DNA from: Erythrocercus mccallii
Taxonomy: Eukaryota > Chordata > Aves > Passeriformes > Dicruridae
Length of the DNA stretch: 64,000 nucleotides
Direction: 5' to 3'
Assembly (NCBI GenBank): GCA_013397435.1
Contig: VZRG01001309.1
Coordinates: forward strand, 1-64,000
Shown here one piece after another: positions 1-12,000 of this stretch. The first letter of the stretch is position 1; the number at the start of each line of letters is the position of its first letter. The notes beneath the pieces were generated by a model. The model did no database searches. It saw nothing but the letters and a program-made list of their open reading frames with translations, and had not been told where the DNA came from. A program made the position numbers and the translations under genes.

Positions 1-3000
1 CTTCTCCAGCTCTCTCTGCTGCTGTTGCCCGGTTTATCCCAGCACCTCCACTCCTGGGCCAGCTGTTCCCAGTGTTACCAGCATCCAGCCCTGCTGCAGA
101 ACTGCAGCTCTGAAGGGTTCGTGGACTTCAGCTCCGCAGCTTCTGCCTCCAGGCAGCATTGCACTGTAAAAGTTTACCTGTGCGTGAAACCACTTCAGGT
201 GAGTCTCCTGCCTGTGTTGATCTAATACCGCCCAACACGAGCACAAAGGCTCGGCTGCGCTCTGCCAGCAGCACATGGGGGCTCGGCCAGGCAGGGCCCT
301 CGGGGCACCAGGAGCTGTTCCAACACAACAGACAGTGGCAAGCACTGGGCATGTGCTCCAGATCTCACAGTCCTTCTTTCCTGCTGAAACAAAAGGCTTT
401 TAGACACCTTTTAAATGCCACAGAACACTTGGGAAGAGTGGCCAGAGCAAGTGGTTGTATGTGGTGCCAGTACATACATGTTCTGGTCTCTGATATACTA
501 TTCTGTGGCCTTCTGAGCACTGAAAAAGTGCTCTTCCAATCTGCTATCAGAAATTAATTTATTTTCAAGTTTTTTTATGGAAAAGTATGACAATCTATGG
601 ATACAAAATGCATCATGCTCTATCCTTTGCTAAAGAAAGGTTTGCTGCTGTTTCAGAAACCACAAAGGACACGAAAGTAAGAAGAGAAACGGGGGATGAT
701 TCCTCTGCTCAAAATAAATCTCAAACCCTTTCCTCCTCACCCCTCTACAAGGGGAAGGAGGTACCATGTCCACTGCAAGACGAAGAGATGTGCTACTCTT
801 CATGAAAAGATGATCTCTTTTGTCTTGCAGTGGATATGCACATTAATACTGAACCTTTCACAGATGCTGCCTGTCACAATGCAGTGCTTCCAGTTCAGTG
901 GCTTCTTTAAAAAATGCAAACATAGCTTCTATGTGTCCTTTGATCTTGCAAAGAGATTGCATTTTTCTTTTTCTCCTTAGTAAGCTTTACACTTACTGAT
1001 CTACCAGCAGTGGGTAATCTTCTTTTTACAGGGCAGTTCAAGATTCATTCATAAATAACCATGGTCACAAGCCCTCCCATTTTGCATAGCTGGTGTGTAC
1101 TTCTCTAAAATACAGGCATTTTTATTGCTTACTGTGATTAAAAGCCTGATGTGATTATGCAGGATCTTTCTTCTAAAACCAACCTGAGGTCCTGTGAAGA
1201 TTGTGGAAGGTTCATTTTGTAAAGAACACACAAAAGAGTTCTTGGTGCCCTTTGGAATATTAACAGAGAGAAGAAATAGGAGTTTTGCCAGCTTTGTGGG
1301 CAATCTGGAAGGGATTACAGAAAACAGCTGTAAACGTCAGCGACAGCTTGGTTGTTTTGGGAAGCTGAAAGTTAAAACCAGCAAAATAAACAGAAGGTAA
1401 ACCATTTTTCCCCACTTCATGTTTTCTCAGGTTGCTGTTAGCAGGAGCTCATTTGGTAAGAATATAGAAAATGTGACAGTAATTCATAGTTCTCAGCCCA
1501 TTTTTCACATTTTTTTCCTCCTTTGAAACTCAAGTTTTATCTACTTTAATTATTGATGTGAGGACAGTAGACTGAGCTGACAGATATTCACCTATAGTTT
1601 AGATTGCTTAAGGGTTAATGTAAAGCTCTCAGTGTTGAAAATTGAGTAAGGTATGTGCTAAGAAAATGAATTTTAAAGTTTGCACTGGTTAAGAACATCT
1701 TAAAAAGAAATACTGAGTAAGAAAAAACAATAGTCTTGAGATCTTTTATTAATGTGCACAATTTTGTGTGCCTATTAGTAGCTAAAGGGACAACATGTAT
1801 TTTAGCAGTTAATTTTTTAGAGAAGAAATTGCAATGATTAAAGCAGTGGGAAAGGTGAGGTGCTGAATCATAGCGAGACCTGAATATATCAGGTTATCCA
1901 CAGCAGTAACCAGATAAGCATTAGATGTTGCTGTGCTTTTCATTATAAGAATTTTTTGCCTGAGGCCAAAATTAAAGCAACAAAATTTTACTATTTGCCA
2001 AGAGTTTAAAACATGACTTTTCTTAAATCAGTTTGCCCAGCAGTAATTTTGCGAATAAAACGTCCCTTTGGGGCTAGAAGACAAGGACAGGTAGGTGCTG
2101 AATGATGCATGACAGGGAGTACAGCCCAGTCCTGGCTCCATCAGCACTGAGCCACTGCTCGTTGGGGGGGACCCCACCACAAAATAACATTAATTAATCA
2201 GCAGATGGTAGAAGTTACAGTGGAGATAGAGCAAAGTCAGAAGCTGACCTTCATTCAGCTACACACACGCTGCAGTCCAAGTGAAGAGCTGTTGCTTGCA
2301 GGCAGATTAGGGTACAACTGGTAAGTAAATGGCTGGAACAGAGCTGGATGACAGAATTAAGGTTTTTCTGTCTGGGTGCCTGTTCTTCTGCTGATAACCC
2401 GGAGACAACTTTTCCCTTGCTCTTGCCCACATAGATAAAACACTGAGAAATGGTTATTTTGCAGCTTGTGGGGATGCAAGGAGAAGCATTTTATTAGGAA
2501 AGCTGAAATGGGTCACAGGGGCTGGAGACCATGTGTGTGTGGTGTGAGGCAGCAGGGTAGCAGCACTTACATCTGAGAGACACAGGGTTTCTTGATTGAC
2601 CTTTCTTTTCCCAAGATATTCCAGGCCTTAGGGAGACAGGAAATAGAGGGATGATGCTATGGACTCTCCTGACTATTTGCAGAGACTCCCTCCTCCCCTA
2701 GCTCTTCTCTGATTGAAAAAAAAAAGGACAATTCTGTTTATAGATACACAAAAAATCTGGATTATACACAAATGGGAACACAATCATACATTAAGGGTTG
2801 GTTTTTTGTGGTCTCTAAGGACTGGCAGAGGAATGCTTCATATTTAAACCTCCACACAAGGCAGCACTTCCTTCCACCTCCAAGAGCCAGTGGCTGCCTG
2901 TGAGGCGGCTGCTCAGTGTCCAGCAGGACACACATCTGCTCCCCACAGCATCCCTGGCCTGCAGGAGCATTGCTGGGGGACACACACCCTGTGAAGGGAA

Positions 3001-3770
3001 GTGGCATTGCCCAGTGCCACTCAAAACAGCAGTCTGCTTTATGGATCTGAAAATTTGTCTATAAAATATTTTTTATAATCTCAGATTTGTTTATAAAATT
3101 TGTTTAAAAGCTGAAGATATAAAAATTATTCAACCCTACAAGAGGAGGATTAAGTGGAACAGGGACAAGTGATAAGAACCATAAAATTGCATAAAATAAC
3201 AAAACATTGACTTATCACTCAGATACTTGTTTGCAAATTAAAATTTTAAAAAAGTGCTACCTGCTTTACAGCCAAAAAAGCCCCCCCAAACCAAACTGAT
3301 GGTTTTCTGGACGATCTTTACTAAATGACAAATCCTTCCTCCTGGTTATCTTCAGAAATCTCTGTAGCAAAATTCCCGTAGTCAAATTGCCTTCTGACAC
3401 CAACTTCCATGCCTGGATAAGCAGGTTTGGGCTGCCTTTTTTTTTTCTTCTCTTTACAATCCTGCTTTCTCAGATAACTCAGAAAGAGACCTGAATATAT
3501 TAATAAGATTAAAGACTTGGATGTTGGTAGTCCAGTGTAGATTTCTCTGTTGAATTAAAGAAATCAAGGCCACGTCTTCAAGCTCCATTCCTTCCTCCCT
3601 ATGTGTTCATCTACTGATTGCAGTACTTCCAGATTCTTTAAATTGGGATTTTTCGAATTAAGCACTGTGTGTATTTGCAGAGCACTCAAACAGCTCACGA
3701 GTTAATCATCTCTGTTACAGGGTGTGACCAGGTACTAATCCTTCTTTCATCCTTTTTTTTTTTCCTGCAG
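1..3770 (+). other. N4BP2L1 intron, no exon recognised
   Basis: This is the intron upstream of the first visible N4BP2L1 exon. I searched both strands for the P-loop exon (a GLPGSGK-type motif) and did not find it. The first 400 bases are somewhat GC-rich with short overlapping ORFs but show no family motif. The rest is AT-rich intronic sequence with short homopolymer runs. Confidence 0.6.
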
Positions 3771-3895
3771 ACAGCTGAAACGTGACCACCCCAGTGCTGT
3801 AGTCCTTAGTACTGATGACTTCTTTGTTGAAAATGGTGTCTACATCTTTGAGCCTGACTTCCTAGAGGATGCACACAAGTGGAACCAGAAAAGAG
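3771..3895 (+). CDS. N4BP2L1: N4BP2L1 exon (STDDFF exon)
   Basis: The acceptor is a T-rich tract ending tgcag before 3771. The donor is AGAG|GTGACC after 3895. It encodes QLKRDHPSAVVLSTDDFF and onward to NQKR. It enters in phase 2 and leaves one base that completes an Ala codon with the next exon. Confidence 0.9.
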
Positions 3896-6800
3896 GTGAC
3901 CAAACTTGATCCAGGGGCTGTGCAAAATAGTTTTGCATTTCAGGCTGTCTTTAAACTTAGTCCCCAAAATAAAATATCTCAAGCTGGTGTCATACACTGC
4001 AGTTCATGGGGCATTGGCTAAAAAAATAACATTTACCACTTCTGATGTGATTTCTTCTGACTTATAAAAGGGAAATTTGTAAACGAAAACATTTTGGAGG
4101 TTGGTTAATGTTATTTTAGAGGAAGCACTGCTGAATCTTGATACCCTTCAGACACCAGCAGCTACTCCCTGCAGTATAGGCACTGCAGCCTTTGCCTTTA
4201 ACTTCTTAAGTCTTTCCTGACATGGAAGGGGGTGGGAATGTAATGATAGACAGGAGGAAAACTTGCAGGCTGAGTTTAAGTTTGAGAATTAAACAGCCCA
4301 GGTCTCTGCTGCTGCGCCATGCTTTTGTGGCTGTGCTCTGAAGGAATTCGTAGCGATGGCAAACATACTTTGAGATCACGTAACAGGGATCTCCTGCAAA
4401 TGACAGTAATTTTTGGCTGCTGTAAGTGTGTTCTGTAAGAGCTCCAGATCAGCCAGGGACTGCACCACCTCTTCCAGGAGAGCTGCTGGGCACTGACCTC
4501 GGCTCCCATTTGGATGGGAGCTGCAAGTCCAGGTCTGGTGGGGAACCAAGGGAGCAAGCAGTGGGCAAAGAAAGGACACTTCTGGGCTAATAAAGCCTGC
4601 CTCTGTTATTTAAAACATTTTAGCTTTACTTAATGTGTTACATTGCAGCACGCAAAGCAATGAAGAATGGGAAAAGCCCGGTTATTATTGATAATACCAA
4701 CATCCATGCTTGGGAAATGAAGCCATATGTGATGATGGTAGGGAAAACTCTCTGATTTATTGCTCTTATATGCCTAGCTATGACATCTACAAGGTGATCT
4801 GACTAAAAAGGTTCTTTCCATGGTAAAGATATTTACCATGTAAAGATAAAGTGCTTGCTTCAGTTTTCCTGTAGTTCTCTAATTATAGTTAAGGATGGAT
4901 ATTGTGATGAAGTAGGGACAGAGGTGCCAATGTAGTTGTAAAGCTGGTCAGCTTTATAACTCAGTGAAGGCAAAACGACTTGAAAATATTAACGGCCTTT
5001 GAACCTGCCCTGCTACTTCTTGGTCACGAGGACATCGCACCCTTCCCCACATGAATCGAGCAGTTCCCAAACTATTTGCTGACAAATACGTCAAGATATG
5101 ATTTATAATTGTAGTTCATGACTTGTGACAAACACACCATACAGAGTCTTTGAAGACGTACTGGTGTCTCTTGTCAGGAGTTCTGGCAAGGGTGGCAATT
5201 CTTTTAGTGCAGTTTCATAATGTCACCTTTGTGTTCTTTAGGCACTTGAAAATAGATATGAAGTTACATTCCAAGAACCGGATACACCCTGGAAGTTCAA
5301 TGTTCAAGAACTGACAAGGTACATAGTTTTCTCTTTGCTGGAGCAGACAGCTTCTCATTTTGTTGACATGCTTTGAGAAGGTCAGCCTTCTTCCTCTTCA
5401 TATAAGGAAGTATGGAGCCTAGTAAATGACAACAGAAGGATTGTTGTGGAAAATTTCCATTACGGAGTACCTGGTCTGTAGTGAATTCAGCCCTGAAAGA
5501 GCCTGAAGTGAGTCAGGCAGTAGAAAAAGCAACAAGCCCTGAAGGATGTTGTTGTGCTGCAAGCTTGATGGGGCAGGAGCCCTGATTTTCATTCTGTCTT
5601 TTGAGCAGCAGTCTCTTTTTGGGCACAAACCTGACTCTAAGCACTATGGACAACATTCAGACTTCTGTTCTTAAGAATCTAGCTATAATAGATGCTGTCC
5701 TGCTGCAGCATGGAGGGATGGTACATTCAGTGTGGGTAAGAAATGGGGTTCTAGAGGATCTTTATAAAGATCTTAACATGCACACACAAAAGGAATGTAA
5801 AGAATGTATTCACTGCACAGTGTAGTAGGATGTAGAGGCAGCTGAATGTGGCTCTAAGAATGTTATGTTGACCAGTGACTGCAGGGTTAATGGCAGTAGT
5901 CTCTGAAAAAATTCACGCAGGCTGACTTTCTAGCCTTTAGCTAGCCTGATGTGAGTTACAGCTACCAAACCCAGAAGATAACACATGCTAACTTGTTAGT
6001 GCAAGAAAACAAGGCATGGTCACTTAATTGCAATGGATGGATTTATTTTCTACCAGCCAGGAGCTCTAGTCAAAAATTAATGCTGCTCCCATCTGTGATG
6101 GACACAGAGGGCCAAGGCCCAGAGCGCTCATGGCTGCAGGAGGAGGCTCATGGCAGATGATGGCTCAGGGCTGGGGACAGGCGAGGACACCACCAGCCTG
6201 AGCTGTCGACCAGCTCTGGCCTCAGCAGCACCAGCCACTGCTAGAGGAGCACTGCAGGGGCACAATCCGATCATTCGCTGTAGGCAGAGCCACTCAGTAA
6301 GTTGCAATTTGTTTTATTAAATATTTGACATTGACTTTTCACAGCAGCATTGTAAAGCTCATTCGCATACACTCACGAGGGCACAAGCTGCACCTTAATA
6401 GCACTAAATGGCAAACCCAAAGATACTCCGGGTTTACAAACTCACAAACAGAAATTCCTGCTGGTGTTTGGGAAGACAATTCCTGCTAAGTTGTGGAAGG
6501 ATCATGGCTGGTGCTACTCTGGCTACTCTATCCAGAAAGCCCTGCACATTTGAGCATTGTGTTCCCCTCCCTCTCAAACTTGTCATTTAGGAGTCTATCC
6601 TGGAGCCTGAGCCACATCACATGTGATGTTTCCCTACTTGCTCTCAAAGCCAACAGCAGTTTGTGACCTCTATCCTTGCTGCTACATCAGTGTCTGGGCT
6701 GGCTGCAGCCCTTGGCTGCAAATCTCCAGCTGTATAAAAGCTCACTGAGGCCAACAAACTGTTAGTGTTAAAACACAGCAACACTCGTATAAAATACCAC

Positions 6801-7287
6801 AAAGGTCTTCTACACAACTCTTATTTTAGACATTTGTCAACTTCCCATCTACCTCTCAAAAACAGTGATGTTACATTTTTCAACACTCAAACCAGTATTC
6901 CTAAGAAGTAGGTGGAAGTGAACAGTAATTTGAAAAAAATAAAAGGCCAGAAAGAGATCAGTGGAGACCTGAACCTAGCAGGAACTTTAGCAAACTGAAG
7001 ACAACCTCTCAATCCACAGGCAGCTAAATACTTGTATTTTCTGTTACTGTTGACTCTACAGAAGAAATATTCATCAGGTCCCTCGGGAAAAGATACAACG
7101 GATGAAAGAACAATATGAGCACAATGTTACCTTCCACAGTGTTCTCCAGTCTGAAAAACCAAGCAGGGATGAGGGAAGCTACAGTGGAGCAACAGCAGCT
7201 TATGGCACTGGTCCCCATCCCACCCACCTTTCTGCCTTCCCAAGGAGGAGACCTGGCAGGGCACGTATGAATGTGACATTTAACTGA
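3771..7287 (+). CDS. N4BP2L1: N4BP2L1, 3' part (NEDD4-binding protein 2-like 1), partial
   Basis: Four exons (3771-3895, 4649-4737, 5242-5318, 7062-7287) join in phase to give 171 residues and a TGA stop. The protein belongs to the AAA/polynucleotide-kinase-like P-loop family. Visible family signatures are STDDFF (the DD is the Walker-B-like/kinase motif), DPDFLE-like FEPDFLEDAHKWNQKR, IIDNTNIHAWEMKPY, FQEPDTPWKFN and HNVTFHSVL. The Walker A exon is not found between 1 and 3770, so the first coding exon lies upstream of the window. The first base of exon 3771 is the third position of a split codon. The gene lies tail to tail with BRCA2, as in other vertebrates. Its last stretch is Arg-rich and ends in RARMNVTFN; I did not find the Gly/His/Tyr-rich tail I expect from the mammalian protein. 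Biochemical function is unknown. Identity is strong from motifs plus synteny. Confidence 0.9.
4649..4737 (+). CDS. N4BP2L1: N4BP2L1 exon (IIDNTN exon)
   Basis: Acceptor ttgcag, donor ATGATG|GTAGGG. It encodes RKAMKNGKSPVIIDNTN and onward to PYVMM, the most conserved block of the N4BP2L family. It ends in phase 0. Confidence 0.92.
5242..5318 (+). CDS. N4BP2L1: N4BP2L1 exon (EPDTPWKFN exon)
   Basis: Acceptor ctttag, donor ACAAG|GTACAT. It encodes ALENRYEVTFQEPDTPWKFN and on to QELT, leaving two bases that form an Arg codon with the next exon. Confidence 0.92.
5319..7061 (+). other. N4BP2L1 intron
   Basis: Intronic sequence between two well-defined exons. A moderately GC-rich patch at about 6090-6270 has no recognisable repeat family. 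No ORF here shows a domain or splice support. Confidence 0.7.
7062..7287 (+). CDS. N4BP2L1: N4BP2L1 last coding exon
   Basis: Acceptor ctctacag. It encodes RNIHQVPREKIQRMKEQYEH, then a less conserved Ser/Gly/Arg-rich tail ending in TGA at 7285-7287. The residues from about EKPSRDEG onward show little family conservation that I can recognise. Confidence 0.88.
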
Positions 7288-8320
7288 AGATGTGCATTCC
7301 TTGGTGTTTTAATTAGCAGGGTACAGGGGTCTCTAGTTTTACATTTTTTTCTAAACTGTTTTTTATTCTTGTGTTTTTCTACTAAATACCTAAATTACTT
7401 TTATTTCTTACAAAACTTTAAATGGCATTGGACTGTGATCTCACAGCCCTACAGGACCACTGTAAGAGCATAGTATCTGTACAAACTGTACTCCCTCTCA
7501 CCCCTCTTCCTCCATGAAAATCCATCCAGGCATATGTGAAATGTACTGGCTCCACCACATGCCACATTTTGGATGTTTTTTTCTGCATCACAGCCTGACA
7601 GTAGCATTAAAATCTTAAAACCACTGTGGCCAATTCCTTCTCCACACAATTGGCATTTCTTGCCATTTTAATGCCTTATATCTGACAGTATAAACATTTT
7701 GTATCTACTAGCTTGCCTGCAGCATTATTGTAACTTTCAGAGGCAAAGTGAACGATGGCAAAAGCAGCTCAACAGATCGCAGCAAGATTTGATGTTGTTC
7801 CCTCTCTTCACTGATTGGATTCATGCTGGTCTTACACACAAATAGCTTCTCCAGCCTGGAAGCAAAACACTTCAGCAAGAGCAAACTTAGCTCTTCACCT
7901 TGCCAAGACATAGGAGTTCACTGATCCCAAGATGGAGAGGCTCCTAAAATGAAACATTAGTGGAAAGTCTGAGGAGAAAAGTACAAGAACTCTGCCAGAA
8001 TAGCAGAGCAGCATTTCAGAATTAAAGTGTTCTCTTTGGTGAAAATAAGAGAATTCTTTATTATGCCCTGTGCCACTCTGGACAGCCAAACAACTATTCT
8101 AATGTTGCAGAGGGTAACAAAACTGATGGCTTTAGACTGAAACAAAGATCCTACTCTAATATAAGAACACAGAACCAATGGCTTACAAAATGTCATCAAA
8201 CCCTCAGCCACACTGATGCTATTGTACAAAATACATCTTTGTGAGAACTGTTTACATACTAAACTTCAAACTATTTTGCAAATGAAGTGTTATTTAATGA
8301 GGCTGTTTGTGTAATAGAAC
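7288..8320. other. Convergent 3' region between N4BP2L1 and BRCA2
   Basis: It contains the N4BP2L1 3' UTR. Candidate plus-strand ATTAAA poly(A) signals occur near 7606 and 8021; neither is decisive. The short minus-strand ORFs here have no recognisable domain. Confidence 0.5.
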
Positions 8321-8326
8321 TTTATT
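8321..8326 (-). promoter_or_regulatory. BRCA2 poly(A) signal (AATAAA)
   Basis: TTTATT on the plus strand reads AATAAA on the BRCA2 strand, about 170 bases after the stop codon. It is the first canonical hexamer downstream of the coding region. Confidence 0.6.
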
Positions 8327-8492
8327 AAATACAATCAAGTTTTAATGTATAAAGTGTAAAAATAATTTGACTTTGAAATATATACAATACTGTACATGTA
8401 CATTAGCAGCATTTTTGGGATTTTCATCTTTCTAGCACTCTGGGCTGGTAATGAGTCCTTAGGTTGCTTTGGGTTCTTCTGAAGAGCCTCAG

Positions 8493-9038
8493 CTACTTCA
8501 GGACTGCTTTTGATGAGTTATTTGCTTCCCCAGTAGACCTGGAACTATTTCTGGATGAAAGATCATCAGATAAAGTAGTAGCTGTTGCACTGCTCTTTTC
8601 ATTTACATAGTCCATCTTCTTTTCTTCTGGTAAATTATTCACAAGTGCTTGTGTATTAATCATTGCCAGTTCTTCATCAGCAACCAGGTCATTCTCAGGA
8701 AGATGGACAGTTTCTCTCACTTTTCTGCAAGGGGTGACATGGCCAATATTCTGATCTGTCTCTTTAGGTGACTTGCTGTGCTGTAAACTCAAACTTCGTG
8801 GAGGCTGAAATGCTCTTTTAACAGATGGAGAAATTACTGAACATATTGGTGTCAGTGGTGGAGGGGCAGGTATGCAACTGAGGAAGTCCATAGCTTTTCT
8901 CTTTTTGCTGGTTTTGAGATGGTCTTCATTAACTGTAGCAGGTGAAGGTGTTTTTGCTGACCCTGGCGTGACAAGTTTCATATTTGGTGTGCTAGTTGAC
9001 AAAGGGCTTGGATGTTTCATTTCAATTCTAGAAGAGAT
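8493..9038 (-). CDS. BRCA2: BRCA2 exon 27 (C-terminal RAD51-binding region)
   Basis: Acceptor tttacccag, phase 0 as in human. The stop TAG is at 8493-8495. It carries KKRKAMDFLS (the nuclear-localisation-type patch), KRAFQPPRS, HVTPCRKV and ADEELAMINTQALV, all recognisable against the mammalian C terminus. The Ser-Pro that precedes QMTP in human is Ile-Gly here. Its 182 residues are fewer than in human exon 27. Confidence 0.95.
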   Translation of the reverse strand: MSSRIEMKHPSPLSTSTPNMKLVTPGSAKTPSPATVNEDHLKTSKKRKAMDFLSCIPAPPPLTPICSVISPSVKRAFQPPRSLSLQHSKSPKETDQNIGHVTPCRKVRETVHLPENDLVADEELAMINTQALVNNLPEEKKMDYVNEKSSATATTLSDDLSSRNSSRSTGEANNSSKAVLK

Positions 9039-12000
9039 CTGGGTAAAAAGAGAAGTTTTATGTTGAATAGAATGTTCTGTTTCATGAACTTCCTCAATGA
9101 CTACCAAAAAATGGGGGAACCCTCCCCCAGTATAAAAACACTACATCATCATTCATATCCCATTTAAGTTTAGTTTGGTATCTCCTGATGGTGATTAATA
9201 TTATTCCTCCAAGTGCTGATGATTGATAAATCACTGTTTACCTGTACATTTACATTTTGTTTCTAAGAGCTAAGCAAAATGCATGGGAATTTTTCTATGC
9301 CAGATGGTATGAAATCAAAGCACTCATAAGTCTTCTACTGACTTGGCTATGTCCTGCACACATGGTTGGTTAAATAAGTAAAAAGGAGAAAAAAAAATTG
9401 AAGAAAAACCAGGATAACATAGATCAAAAAATTTGAAGATAACATTACAGATGCTGCATAGCAAATCTTTCCAACACAGGCTTGAGAAGACTCATAAAGT
9501 CTCTTATTTTTAAAGATGATTAATGTATTTAATAATCTATGAAAACTAATTAGTCTATAAAATATACAAACGAAACCGTCAGAATTAAACATTAGCCCTT
9601 CCTCTGAAATGCAAAAGGATGCCTTATAAGCTGAAACTTAGTCCCCAGGAACTGATACCACACCAGGGCATTTCCTGCAACTCATGGCAGGAAAAATTTT
9701 TGTTCTGACTGTGCTCAGTACTCCATGTCAGAAGCAACTCACCAGCACCAGCTTTCATGGGAAACCTGAGTACTGAGTATTTAAATCAATTTTTGTCAAG
9801 ACTGCTAAAATACATTTACTAGGTGATACCTCTTCCCTTTTAAATCCTAGAAATAGTAAACAATATCTAGAAAAAGACCAGGAAGTAAATTCTCTCAACA
9901 AAGGTAGGAACTGCAGAATGCCTTGAAATAAAAATATACACATCAAGATTTTTCCTTCTGTGACATTCACATTAGATAATCCTCTGGGAACACTGGAACC
10001 AAAGAAAGCAATAAATCATCTACAAAAGAAAGGATGATTCATTTTACTTACATAAAATGAAAACTACTTAAAGTATGTTGTGGAAATACACGGGAAGTTT
10101 TCATGTATTGTTTGGAGGAAGGATAATCTATCTCATGGCTCCTCCTGGGGAATAATCCTAAACCCACACACACAGAAAGCTTCTAATCAGTTTGCACTGC
10201 CCTGAAAAGATCGGATGAAGTAGTCTGAGAAGTGAGACCATTCACCACAGCTGGAACACTTGCTTAAATCCTTATTGCACGTACTGCCAGTACAAACACA
10301 GCATTAATTACCAGAAGCTTACCGAACTTTTATCCTCTGCATGGCTGCAGGAAGGAGAGGGGCTTTCCAAGCCACATCTTTTAGTTAAACTGGGTGTAAG
10401 CAAGAGATTTCTTTGTAGCAAATTCATCAGTTTACTTTCCGCATCAGAGCAAAAGGAGGCCACATTCTGTAAGGGAGAATAGGGTTTGCAATGCAGGATA
10501 GTTGGCTTTAAAAGTATATAAGGACTATACACAGTGCATTTAAGACTTTCTTTTCTCATCCTTATCCCACTGGAATTTTATCTCAAACCAACAACATAGA
10601 AGATTGCTGCGCTTTCTGTCCATGGCAGACTCCCTATTGACAGGTACAAGATCTTTCACCAGCCAGAGATTCTGTGGCACATCCTAAAGACAGTGCTGGA
10701 TGAGTTGGAAAAAAAAAAATCAAGACATTCAATCTTCCAGCAAAACTGCATTAACATCTTACTCCATCTCCCAGAAAATCCCCCCCCATTCAGCATTATG
10801 TGCATTACTTGTTTTAAAGATTTGTCAATAGTAACAGACTTTTTGGTGAATGATGTAACACAGCAGTAACTAAAACTAACCATCAAACAACACTTCTACA
10901 GGTTTACCTCTATCACACTTCTCAGTTCATTAACCTTCTCTTGAAGATAGCATTCCTTTGGACTGGCTGAGAATAAAGAAAGATCTCCAGCCAACAGCAC
11001 AGGAATTTCTGATCTGAATTCAGACTGCCACTGAAGGTTACTTGCAGAAATGAGTGAGCAGGGGACAACTACATCTTCAATAGCCAAGTGTCTGAGATCT
11101 GTCCATATCTTTACTGCCACTAAATTATAGCTTTCATCAGATAAGTACACCACAGTAGTGAAACCTAAAAGGAAAAAAGTCTGAATTAAACCTTTACATC
11201 TCTTTAAGTAAAGGCACTGTGATTTGAATCTACTAAGAAAAAAATCACATACATCTTGAAAGAGCTACATGGCAGCCCATCTGCATGGTGACAGGTATCT
11301 CATGCTTCTTTCATATCCTACACCAGGCTCCCTACTGATTACAGAAAACAACTCAAAATCTTTGTCTTTAAAAACAATACTCCTATGAAACTTTTCCTTT
11401 TTATCCAGAAGATTATCCACCTCTCCCTATCTATAAGCTCCAGTGCCTGAATTCCACTCCTTCCATGACACTGTACACAAAAGAGGGAGTTCATGTACAT
11501 GCATGATGGTGTTTCTGTAGATGCTGAACACAGATGTGAGAACTGAGGCCCGCCATTTATAGAAGAAATAAAACAAATAAAAATATTGAAAAATTAGCTG
11601 CTTTTGAGCTTAGGTCCTGCCATACTAACTCCCTGAGCTAATTAGCAGAGACAGTTTTTCTTCAGAAATACAGATTTATCTGCAGCATGTCACCATGATG
11701 GGCTGTATTAGCAGTTTTTCACAGGCCTGTGAGATGCAGGTACAACACCAAGATAACTCTGACTTTTGAAATAAAGAATTCAGTGCTTATTCAAAGGGAG
11801 GACATGAATGTGGTTCACAACATACCTGTTCTGCTAACAGAAATTACAACTCCGACTAAATCCACTTCAGCACATGGTGGCTGAAAAGAAGGATCCAACA
11901 AACTGGTGAATTCTAGAGCCTTTCTTGGAAAGAAAATCTGTACCAGCATCTCCTGTGATACCTGACGAAACACAGAATTTCAGTATTTATCACACTTGCA

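Noticed and set aside
1..300. Possible N4BP2L1 first exon in the GC-rich start of the window
   Set aside because: No P-loop (GxPGSGK) in any frame and no donor giving the needed phase. The first exon is more likely upstream.
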